A stretch of DNA of 19,859 nucleotides from CAZHAC01 sp964383855 (GTDB lineage Bacteria > Chloroflexota > Dormibacteria > Dormibacterales > Dormibacteraceae): assembly GCA_964383855.1 (NCBI GenBank), contig CAYLIP010000046.1, positions 1 through 19,859 on the forward strand, in the 5' to 3' direction. Shown in pieces: positions 5,946 to 12,590 of this stretch. The position numbers were made by a program, and so were the translations under genes. Each line of letters starts with the position of its first letter. Positions within the stretch are counted from its first letter, which is position 1. The notes under the pieces were generated by a model that made no database searches, was not told the DNA's origin, and was given only the letters and a program-made list of their open reading frames with translations.

Positions 5946-6460
5946 TCCAGCTGCTCGACCCGACCTCTGAGCGCGCGCCCGCGTCCCGTCCGCTCGCGGA
6001 GCGGCTGCCGGCGCTGGCCGGGCGCACCGTCGCCCTGCTCGACATCTCGAAGCCCCGGGGCAACGTCTTCCTCGACCGGCTCGAGGAGATCCTGACCGGG
6101 CGCGGGGTGGAGGTCATGAGGTTTCGCAAGCCCACCTACACGAAGCCTGCGCCTGCCGATCTCCGCCACGAGATCACCGTCAAGGCCGAGGCGGTGATCG
6201 AGGCCCTCGCCGATTGAGGGTCCTGCACGTCGTGCCTTGTGCACGACATGAGCGAGCTGGAGGCTCGCCAGGTCCCCTCGATTGGCATCGCCTCGGCCGA
6301 GTTTCGCGAGGCCTCCTCAGCGCAGGCGCGCGCGCTCGGCTTTGAGCCGCGGATCGTCTTTGTGGCCCATCCCATACAGGACCGCACCGACGAGGAGATG
6401 CGAGCGCTCGCCGAGGCGGCTGCCGACGAGGTGACCGCCGGGCTGACCGGCACCCCCTGA
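5942..6460 (+). CDS. UGSC-family selenoprotein (in-frame UGA decoded as Sec92)
   Basis: A 172-residue protein if the TGA at 6215-6217 is read as selenocysteine. The frame is open before it (5942-6214) and after it to 6460. The codons from the TGA read U92-G-S-C95-T-S-C98, followed by VHDMSELEARQVP. This matches the family named after its U-G-S-C motif, whose members begin with a short LDPT-like segment, then a strand (VALLDISKPRGN, 30-41), RFRKPTYTKPAP (61-72), the U/C-G-S-C turn and HD..ELE. Joining the parts gives a complete member; either half alone is incomplete. A conventional call would stop at 6217 and restart at GTG 6239. The product is probably a cytoplasmic thiol/selenol redox protein; its reaction is unknown. 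Its ATG overlaps the stop of the thioredoxin fusion. Sec insertion needs selA, selB, selC and selD, none of which is in this window. Confidence 0.88.
6226..6250 (+). promoter_or_regulatory. Candidate bacterial SECIS hairpin
   Basis: Starting 11 nt after the UGA, GTCGTGC (6229-6235) pairs perfectly with GCACGAC (6241-6247) around the 5-nt loop CTTGT. After a C/A mismatch, two more pairs (6226-6227 with 6249-6250) extend the stem. Loop distance, 18 nt from the UGA, fits the usual window for SelB-dependent hairpins. The loop has its G at position 4 rather than in the first two bases, so it departs from the E. coli-style consensus. A competing 5-bp stem (6224-6228 with 6239-6243) has a loop starting with G but too close to the UGA. 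Confidence 0.6.
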
Positions 6461-6477
6461 CGTTCAGACTGGACGGG

Positions 6478-7023
6478 GTGTTCCGCACGGAGAGACTCTT
6501 GGTCCGGCTGCCAGAGCACGAGGACGTGCCCGAGCTGGTCCGCTTCTACACCGACAATCGCGAGCACCTGGAGCCGTGGTCTCCGGTCTCGCCGCCCCAG
6601 TTCCTGACCGAGCAGTACTGGCACGAGCAGGTGGACGGCCGCCGCCGGGAGTACGAGGAGGGCGGTGGCGCCCGCCTCTTCATCTTCCGCCTCGACCGGC
6701 CCCGGCGTGCCATCGGCAACCTGTCGCTGACGCACATCGTCCGGGGCCCTCTCCAGAGCTGCACGCTCGGTTACTCGCTGGCCGCAGAGGAACAGGGCCG
6801 TGGCTACATGGTGGAGGCCGTCCGGGCGGCGGTGCGATACGCCTTCGAGGAACTGCGGCTTCACCGCGTGGCCGCCAGCTACATGCCCCACAACCGGAGG
6901 AGCGGCCGGGTGCTGCAGCAAGCCGGCTTCCGGGTGGAGGGCTACTCCAACTGCTTCCTGCGGATAAACGGCCGCTGGGAGGGCCACGTCCACACCGCGA
7001 TCGTCGATACCGGCGCCGGGTGA
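6478..7023 (+). CDS. GNAT N-acetyltransferase, RimJ/RimL type
   Basis: A 181-residue acetyl-CoA-dependent acetyltransferase. It has the RimJ-like pattern: HLEPWSPVSPPQF near 35-47, a central strand ending in SCTLGYSL, the acetyl-CoA pyrophosphate loop E-E-Q106-G-R-G109, then YAFEELRLHRVAASYMPHNRRS, LQQAGFRVEGY and a C-terminal INGRWEGH. RimJ and RimL acetylate the N-terminal alanine or serine of ribosomal proteins S5 and L7/L12; related enzymes modify other amines, so the substrate is uncertain. The GTG at 6478 follows the selenoprotein stop by 17 nt with only a weak GGACGG upstream, so it probably shares that transcript. It shows no oddities and no sign of recent transfer. Confidence 0.87.
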   Translation: MFRTERLLVRLPEHEDVPELVRFYTDNREHLEPWSPVSPPQFLTEQYWHEQVDGRRREYEEGGGARLFIFRLDRPRRAIGNLSLTHIVRGPLQSCTLGYSLAAEEQGRGYMVEAVRAAVRYAFEELRLHRVAASYMPHNRRSGRVLQQAGFRVEGYSNCFLRINGRWEGHVHTAIVDTGAG

Positions 7024-7058
7024 ACAAGGATGCTGGCTCAAGAATTCAGGAGGGTGAG

Positions 7059-7910
7059 ATGAAGCGGGTTGACGTGCTGGGCACCTGGATCGCCTACCGC
7101 GACAGCGGCACCGGCCGGCCGGTGGTGTTCCTCCACGGCAATCCCACCTCCTCCTACCTCTGGCGCAACGTGATTCCACCGGTGGAGGCGGCCGGACGCT
7201 GCCTGGCCCCCGACCTCGCCGGCATGGGCGAGTCGGGCGAGTCCAGGACCGAGGGCGCGGACCGCTATACGTTCGCCGATCACGCGAGGCACCTGGACGC
7301 CTGGTTTGACGCGCTCGGCGTGGAGGGGGCCGTGCTGGTCGGCCACGACTGGGGCGGCGCCCTCGGCTTTGACTGGGCGGCGCGGCATCCCGACCGGGTC
7401 GCCGGCCTCGTCTACATGGAGACCATCGTCCGGCCCGTCGCCTGGGAGGAGTGGCCGGAGCGGGCGCGCGGCATCTTCCAGGCGCTGCGCTCCGAGGCGG
7501 GCGAGGAGATCGCCCTGCAGAAGAACGTGTTCGTCGAGCGCATCCTGCCCGCGAGCATGCTGCGCAAGCTGGAGCCGGAGGAGATGGACGCCTACCGCCG
7601 GCCCTTCGCCGAGCCCGGCGAGCGGCGCCGCCCGACGCTGACCTGGCCGCGGCAGATCCCGATCGGCGGCGAGCCGAAAGCGGTCGTGGAGCGGGTCGAG
7701 GCCTACGATCGCTGGCTCGAGCGGAGCCCTGTCCCCAAGCTCTTCATCAACGCCGATCCGGGATCGATCCTGGTTGGCCGCCAGCGAGAATACGCTCGCA
7801 GCTGGCCCAACCAGCGCGAGGTGACCGTGCGGGGCGATCACTTCCTCCAGGAGGATTCGCCGGCCGAGATAGGGGCCGCGATCGCCGCCTTCACCGCCGG
7901 CCTGAGCTGA
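7059..7910 (+). CDS. dhaA: Haloalkane dehalogenase (alpha/beta hydrolase, DhaA-like)
   Basis: A 283-residue alpha/beta hydrolase expected to hydrolyse haloalkanes to an alcohol plus halide. The catalytic set reads as in subfamily II dehalogenases: nucleophile D97 in GHDWGG, acid E121 in YMETIVRPVAWEEWPE, and base H261 in GDHFLQEDSP. The halide-binding pair would be N28 (HGNPTSSYLWRN) and W98 beside the nucleophile. The cap region lies at about 130-210. The ATG at 7059 has AGGAGG at 7048-7053, 5 nt upstream, a strong site. It follows the acetyltransferase by 35 nt. The related luciferase (Renilla-type) branch shares these motifs but is rare in bacteria. Natural substrate is unknown. Confidence 0.9.
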   Translation: MKRVDVLGTWIAYRDSGTGRPVVFLHGNPTSSYLWRNVIPPVEAAGRCLAPDLAGMGESGESRTEGADRYTFADHARHLDAWFDALGVEGAVLVGHDWGGALGFDWAARHPDRVAGLVYMETIVRPVAWEEWPERARGIFQALRSEAGEEIALQKNVFVERILPASMLRKLEPEEMDAYRRPFAEPGERRRPTLTWPRQIPIGGEPKAVVERVEAYDRWLERSPVPKLFINADPGSILVGRQREYARSWPNQREVTVRGDHFLQEDSPAEIGAAIAAFTAGLS

Positions 7911-7917
7911 GCTGAGC

Positions 7918-7923
7918 TAGACT
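7918..7923 (+). promoter_or_regulatory. Putative -10 box of ABC exporter operon (leaderless)
   Basis: TAGACT lies 9 nt before the TTG at 7933, with no Shine-Dalgarno between. It follows the same spacing as the TAAACT boxes before thrC and mnmA, which supports both the promoter and the TTG start. Confidence 0.4.
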
Positions 7924-7932
7924 TTTTCGTCC

Positions 7933-9699
7933 TTGGCACAGCCCCCGAGTCGGGGGGTGCGCCGCTATCTGCCGTACATGCGGCCCTACGTGCCGCAGCT
8001 GTTCACGATGGCCGTCTCGGCGATCGTGGCGATCGCGGCGGCGACGGCCATTCCCCAGGTAATCAAGGCGATCATCGACGGACCGGTGACGCACCGGCAG
8101 GCCGGCCTGCTGCTGCCCTACACCGCCCTCATCCTGGCCCTCGCGGTGGTGGAGGCGGCGGGCAACTTCATGCGCCGCAACCTATCCGGCGTCGTCAGCT
8201 ACCGGATGGAGAACGACCTCCGCAACGACTTCTACGCGCACCTGCAGCATCTGCAGGTCGCCTTCCACGACGGCTGGCAGTCGGGGCAGCTGCTGTCGCG
8301 GGCGATCGGCGACATCAACACCGTGCGCAGGTTCGTCGGATTCGGCGCCATGTTCGGGCTCGTCTTCCTCATGCAGTTCGCCGCCGTGGTCGTGATGCTC
8401 TTCCGCCTCGATTTCTGGCTCGCCCTCCTGACCGCGTCGCTGGCCCTGCCCGTGGCCGCCATCTCGCGTCATTTCTTCAAGCGCTATGCGGTCACGGCGC
8501 GGCGCATGCAGGACCGGCAGGGCGACGTGGCGACCGTGATCGAGGAGATGGCGACCGGCGTTCGCATCGTCAAGGCGTTCGGAAGGCAGGGGCTGCTGGG
8601 CCGCCGCTTCGCGGGACAGGCCGGGCTGCTGCGCGAGACCGCGGTCGAGTCGGTCGACCTGCGCGCGCTCTTCTGGTCGCTGATGGTGCTGTTTCCGAAC
8701 CTCAACCTGGCCCTGACGCTGCTGATCGGGGGCTCTGCCGTCCTGCACCATCAGATGACCATCGGCGGCCTGGTCGCCTTCTTCACCTACCTGATGATGC
8801 TGACCTGGCCGATGGACGCCCTGGGCTGGATCCTGGCCATGGGCGACGAGGCGGATACCGCCGCCATCCGCCTCTCGGAGGTGTTCGATTCGGAGCCGGA
8901 GGTCGTCGACCGCGCCGGCGCGCGCTTGCTCGAGCCGGCGGACGTGCGCGGCGAGCTGCGCTTCGAAGGCGTCGCCTTCGCCTACCCGGGTGCGGCCGCG
9001 CCCGTCCTGCGGGGGGTCGACCTGACGGTGAGAGCGGGGGAGACGATGGCTGTGGTCGGCCGGACCGGATCCGGGAAAACGACTCTGGCCATGCTCGTGC
9101 CACGCCTCTACGACGTGACCGAGGGCCGCGTCACGGTCGACGGCGTCGACGTCCGCGACATCCGCCTGCGGTCTCTCCGATCGCTGATCGGCACCGCCTT
9201 CGAGGAGCCGATCCTCTTCTCCGCCTCGGTGCACGAGAACCTGGTCATGGGCCGGCCGCTGACCAGCGACCAGGACCTGAAACGGGCCATCGACATCGCC
9301 CAGGCGGGGTTCGTCTGGGACCTGCCGTGGGGCCTGGAGACCCGCGTCGGGGAGCAGGGGTACACGCTGTCGGGCGGTCAGCGGCAGCGCCTCGCCCTCG
9401 CCCGCGCGGTGGTCGGCGAGCCGCGGATCCTGGTGCTCGACGACCCCCTGTCCTCGGTCGACGTCCACACCGAGGCCCGGATCGAGGCCGCCCTGCGCTC
9501 TGTGCTCAACGGCGTCACCGCCATCCTGGTCGCGCACCGGCCGTCCACGCTGCTGCTCGCCGACCGGGTCGCACTGCTCGACGGCGGCCGGATCGCGGCG
9601 GTCGGGACGCGCGCGGAGCTGCTGGAGTCGCAGCCGCTCTACCGGTCGCTGCTGGCGCAGTTGGGCTCGGAGGTGGAGTCGCATGAGCGCGCAGGCTGA
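7933..9699 (+). CDS. ABC exporter half-transporter with degenerate ATPase site (subunit 1)
   Basis: A 588-residue half-transporter: an N-terminal six-helix membrane domain (to about residue 310) followed by a nucleotide-binding domain. Walker A is GRTGSGKT (376-383), the signature LSGGQRQR, and the switch histidine H535 in VAHRPST. The residue after Walker B, normally the catalytic Glu, is D504 (VLDDPLSSVD), and the Q-loop glutamine is replaced by Glu (AFEEPILF). This is the degenerate-site partner of heterodimeric multidrug-type exporters such as TM287/288. The TTG at 7933 is chosen for the upstream -10 box; GTG at 7957 is an alternative. The gene overlaps subunit 2 by 17 nt. The substrate cannot be deduced. 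Confidence 0.92.
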   Translation: MAQPPSRGVRRYLPYMRPYVPQLFTMAVSAIVAIAAATAIPQVIKAIIDGPVTHRQAGLLLPYTALILALAVVEAAGNFMRRNLSGVVSYRMENDLRNDFYAHLQHLQVAFHDGWQSGQLLSRAIGDINTVRRFVGFGAMFGLVFLMQFAAVVVMLFRLDFWLALLTASLALPVAAISRHFFKRYAVTARRMQDRQGDVATVIEEMATGVRIVKAFGRQGLLGRRFAGQAGLLRETAVESVDLRALFWSLMVLFPNLNLALTLLIGGSAVLHHQMTIGGLVAFFTYLMMLTWPMDALGWILAMGDEADTAAIRLSEVFDSEPEVVDRAGARLLEPADVRGELRFEGVAFAYPGAAAPVLRGVDLTVRAGETMAVVGRTGSGKTTLAMLVPRLYDVTEGRVTVDGVDVRDIRLRSLRSLIGTAFEEPILFSASVHENLVMGRPLTSDQDLKRAIDIAQAGFVWDLPWGLETRVGEQGYTLSGGQRQRLALARAVVGEPRILVLDDPLSSVDVHTEARIEAALRSVLNGVTAILVAHRPSTLLLADRVALLDGGRIAAVGTRAELLESQPLYRSLLAQLGSEVESHERAG

Positions 9700-11518
9700 A
9701 CGCGACCGCTGGCGTGGGGTCGCCGTCGAGGACGTCGACGAGGTGCCGGCCGGCGTCTCCCGCCGCCTCCGCCGGCGCAGCCGCGAGCTGCTCACCGAGC
9801 TCGTCCGGCCCTACCGGCTCCGCCTCGCCCTGGCGCTGCTGCTGATCCTGGTCCGGACCGGCTGCACGCTCGCCATCCCCTGGCTGGTGGGCGCTGCCAT
9901 CGACCATGGCATCCGGCCGGGGCCGGCCGCCGCCCCGGTGCTCGAGGAGTACGTGATGCTGCTCGGGCTGGCCATCCTGGGCGTCGTCGGGGCGGGGTAC
10001 GCGTTCCTCCGGCTCTCCGGTGCGATCGGGCAGGCGGTGCTCTACGACCTGCGGCTCCGGGTCTTCGCCCACGTGCAGGCGCTCTCGCTGTCCTTCTACG
10101 AGCGCTACACGTCGGGCCGGATCATCGCCCGCCTGACCTCCGACATCGACGCGCTTCAGGAGCTGCTCGCGACCGGGCTGGCCAGCGTGCTGACCTCCCT
10201 AATCTCGATCGTGGCCATCGCCGTGATCCTGGTCCGCCTCGACATCCGGCTGGGTGCCGCGATCCTCGCCTCCTTTCCGCTGGTCGTGCTGCTGACCTGG
10301 TGGTTCCGGTCCAATTCAGGCCGCGCCTACCGGGCGGTCCGCCGCGCGATCGCTCTCGTGATCGTCCACTACGTGGAGTCGCTGAACGGGATCCGCGCCG
10401 TGCAGGCCTTCCGCCGGGAGCCGCGCAACCAGGAGATCTTCGAGGACGTCAACGGACGCTATCGCGACGCCAACATCTGGTCCAACCGACTGGCCTCCAC
10501 CTTCGCGCCCGGGATCCAGATGCTGGGCCGGGTCACCACCGCGGCCGTCCTCGTCTACGGTGGCGTGCTCGCGGTGGAGGGCTCGCTCACGATCGGGGTG
10601 CTGACCGCCTTCATCCTCTACGTGCGGCAGTTCTTCGATCCCATGCAGGACCTGTCCCAGTTCTACAACCTGATCCAGGCCGCGGGCGCCGCCCTGGAGA
10701 AGCTGTCGGGGGTGCTCGAGGAGACGGCGACGGTGCCTGAGCCGGCGCACCCGGTCGCGCTCGACGCCGTCCGGGGCCGCGTCACCTTCGACCACGTCAC
10801 GTTCGCCTACGCCGAGCGGCCTGTGCTTCACGACGTCACCCTGGATGTGCCTGCCGGCCAGGTGGTGGCGCTGGTCGGCGCGACCGGCGCCGGCAAGACC
10901 ACGACCGCGCGGCTGATCGCGCGCTTCTACGACCCGCAGTCGGGATCCGTCCTGCTGGACGGCATCGACCTCCGGCAGATCGCCGGCTCCGACCTCCGGC
11001 GGGCGATCACCATGGTGACCCAGGAGTCCTTCCTCTTCAACGGCACCGTCGGCGAGAACATCGCGTTCGGGCGGCCGTCGGCGACGCCCGAGGAGGTCGA
11101 GGCGGCGGCCCGAGCGGTGGGCGCGCACGAGTTCATCGCGGCGCTCCCGGGCGGCTACGACGCCGACGTGCGGCGGCGCGGGGTGCGGCTCTCCTCGGGT
11201 CAGCGGCAGCTGGTGGCCTTTGCGCGCGCCTTCCTGGCCGATCCCCGCGTGCTCATCCTCGATGAGGCGACCTCCTCGCTCGACCTGCCCTCTGAGCGAA
11301 TGGTTCAGCGGGCGCTGAGGACGCTGCTCGCCGGCCGCACCGCCTTCATCATCGCCCACCGGCTCTCCACGGTCGACGTGGCCGACCGGGTCATCGTGAT
11401 CGAGGGCGGCCGGATCGTCGAGGACGGTTCGCCGGCCGAACTGGGTGCGCGCGCCGGCGGCCGCTACGGAGCGCTCCACCAGGCCTGGCTCGATTCGGTC
11501 GGGCTTGCCGGCGCCTGA
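9683..11518 (+). CDS. ABC exporter half-transporter with canonical ATPase site (subunit 2)
   Basis: A 611-residue half-transporter with a ~45-residue polar N-terminal extension, a six-helix membrane domain and an ATPase domain. Walker A is GATGAGKT (399-406), the Q-loop MVTQESFLF, the signature LSSGQRQL, Walker B ILDEATSSLD with catalytic E528, then IIAHRLST. These are all canonical, so this subunit supplies the working Glu of a heterodimer with the gene upstream. The ATG at 9683 lies inside the end of subunit 1 and has GGAGGTGGAG just upstream. Members of this pair family export lipids, drugs or peptides; no substrate is indicated here. Confidence 0.93.
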   Translation: MSAQAERDRWRGVAVEDVDEVPAGVSRRLRRRSRELLTELVRPYRLRLALALLLILVRTGCTLAIPWLVGAAIDHGIRPGPAAAPVLEEYVMLLGLAILGVVGAGYAFLRLSGAIGQAVLYDLRLRVFAHVQALSLSFYERYTSGRIIARLTSDIDALQELLATGLASVLTSLISIVAIAVILVRLDIRLGAAILASFPLVVLLTWWFRSNSGRAYRAVRRAIALVIVHYVESLNGIRAVQAFRREPRNQEIFEDVNGRYRDANIWSNRLASTFAPGIQMLGRVTTAAVLVYGGVLAVEGSLTIGVLTAFILYVRQFFDPMQDLSQFYNLIQAAGAALEKLSGVLEETATVPEPAHPVALDAVRGRVTFDHVTFAYAERPVLHDVTLDVPAGQVVALVGATGAGKTTTARLIARFYDPQSGSVLLDGIDLRQIAGSDLRRAITMVTQESFLFNGTVGENIAFGRPSATPEEVEAAARAVGAHEFIAALPGGYDADVRRRGVRLSSGQRQLVAFARAFLADPRVLILDEATSSLDLPSERMVQRALRTLLAGRTAFIIAHRLSTVDVADRVIVIEGGRIVEDGSPAELGARAGGRYGALHQAWLDSVGLAGA

Positions 11519-11585
11519 ACAGCCGGCCCAGGCTGGCGTGCGCGGAGCCGAATACGTGACAATCGCGGCCGTGCGGAGTCTGGAG

Positions 11586-11804
11586 ATGCTCCTTGACCGT
11601 GCCTCGGGGCGCCTCGGCCCGGCCCGGCTGGCCTCGACGGCGGCGGTGCTGGTGGCGGCGATGCTCCTGGCCGGCCTGCTGGTGGCGGTCCTTGCGTCTG
11701 GCGTCCACCCCGAGGCCTGGGGGGCCGCCGCCGGCCTCGCCGCGTTGGTCGCGGCGGGCCTCGTTTATGCTTGGCGCCTGGGCGCCTACGGGCCGCCCGA
11801 TTAG
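11586..11804 (+). CDS. Small membrane protein of unknown function
   Basis: A 72-residue protein with two hydrophobic segments (about 16-36 and 41-60), ending RLGAYGPPD. ATG at 11586 has GGAG 7 nt upstream; GTG at 11571, preceded by GACAAT at 7 nt, is a possible leaderless alternative. I recognise no family. It begins a run of complex I-like membrane genes 67 nt after the ABC operon and may be an accessory subunit of that complex, but NuoA-type features (three helices) are not apparent. Confidence 0.5.
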   Translation: MLLDRASGRLGPARLASTAAVLVAAMLLAGLLVAVLASGVHPEAWGAAAGLAALVAAGLVYAWRLGAYGPPD

Positions 11805-12288
11805 CTCCTTGCTGTTCAACCTTGCCTTCGCCATCTGCGCAGCCGTGTCTGTCGCCGGCGCCCTGCTCGCCGCCATGGCCATGGCCCGCGCGCTCCGCGT
11901 GCTGGGGGTGGCCGCGGCGGTGGTGGGCACCGCGGCACTTCTGGCCCTGCTCTCGGCCGGCTTCGCGGCCGCCGTGGAACTGGTCGCCGGTCTCGCCGCC
12001 GCCCTGCTGATCGGCATGTCGCCGGGCGTGCCGGCGGCCGAGGGCCTGCGCCCGGAGTGGCGGCGGCAGGTCGCCGCCCTGGCCGCGGCTGCGACCTTCG
12101 GAGTCCTCGCCGCGGGCGTCTGGCTGGCCGGCCTGGCCGCCGGTTCCTACCCGGGAGGGGCCATCAACACGGCGGCGGTGGCCAGGCTGCTGTTCGACCG
12201 CGACGCGCTCGCCGGCCTGGCGCTGGGCGGGATGCTGCTGGCCGCCCTGGCCGGCGCCGCCGCCTCCTGGCGGACGCGGCGCCGGTGA
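11767..12288 (+). CDS. NuoJ-like membrane subunit (divergent)
   Basis: A hydrophobic protein of about 173 residues with some five membrane segments. Its position before NuoK-, L-, M- and N-like genes and the stretch FAAAVELVAGLAAALLIGM (66-84), comparable with the AAVQVIVYAGAIMVLF region of NuoJ, support a NuoJ relation. The Tyr-Ala-Gly-Ala element of that helix, which forms the pi-bulge in complex I, is not conserved. ATG at 11767 overlaps the preceding gene by 38 nt. TTG at 11809, 4 nt after that gene's stop, would give a more typical N-terminus (MLFNLAFAICAAV). The stop overlaps the next start as GTGA. The assignment leans on context. Confidence 0.6.
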   Translation: MLGAWAPTGRPISSLLFNLAFAICAAVSVAGALLAAMAMARALRVLGVAAAVVGTAALLALLSAGFAAAVELVAGLAAALLIGMSPGVPAAEGLRPEWRRQVAALAAAATFGVLAAGVWLAGLAAGSYPGGAINTAAVARLLFDRDALAGLALGGMLLAALAGAAASWRTRRR

Positions 12289-12590
12289 CCGTGGCCGCCG
12301 CCCTCTTCGTGGCCGCCGCGCTCTGCGCTTGCGGACTGCTGGCCCTGGCCTGGCGGTCCGACGTGGCGGGCGCCGCGGCCGGCATACCGGCCCTGTCGTC
12401 CGGGGTCGGACTGGCTGGAGTCGCCCTCTCCCGCTACGCCACCAGGACGGGCGCGGCCGCGTCCGGCCAGGAGCTCGCCGTGGTGGCGGCGATCGCGGGG
12501 CTCGCGCTGGTGATCCTGGTCACGGGGCTGATCGGGCGGGCCGGCATCCGCCGGGCCGACGAGGCCGCCCGGCCGAGGAGGCGGCGCTGA
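12285..12590 (+). CDS. NuoK-like membrane subunit lacking the conserved glutamates
   Basis: A 101-residue protein with three hydrophobic segments and a basic tail, the size of NuoK. An N-terminal LFVAAALCACGLLAL, then a GIPALSSGVGLAGVALSRY segment aligning with the GLEIMINA region, and GQELAVVAAIAGLAL aligning with the last helix. The helix-2 Glu of NuoK (E36 in E. coli) falls at P35, and the helix-3 Glu (E72) is absent. Both act in proton transfer in complex I. The GTG at 12285 overlaps the previous TGA (GTGA), and its own TGA overlaps the next start. Assignment rests on size, order and weak similarity. Confidence 0.6.
   Translation: MTVAAALFVAAALCACGLLALAWRSDVAGAAAGIPALSSGVGLAGVALSRYATRTGAAASGQELAVVAAIAGLALVILVTGLIGRAGIRRADEAARPRRRR

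Noticed and set aside
6239..6460. A separate small gene starting at GTG 6239.
   Set aside because: It has no ribosome binding site, starts inside the hairpin after the UGA, and is in frame with the preceding gene; it is the second half of the selenoprotein.
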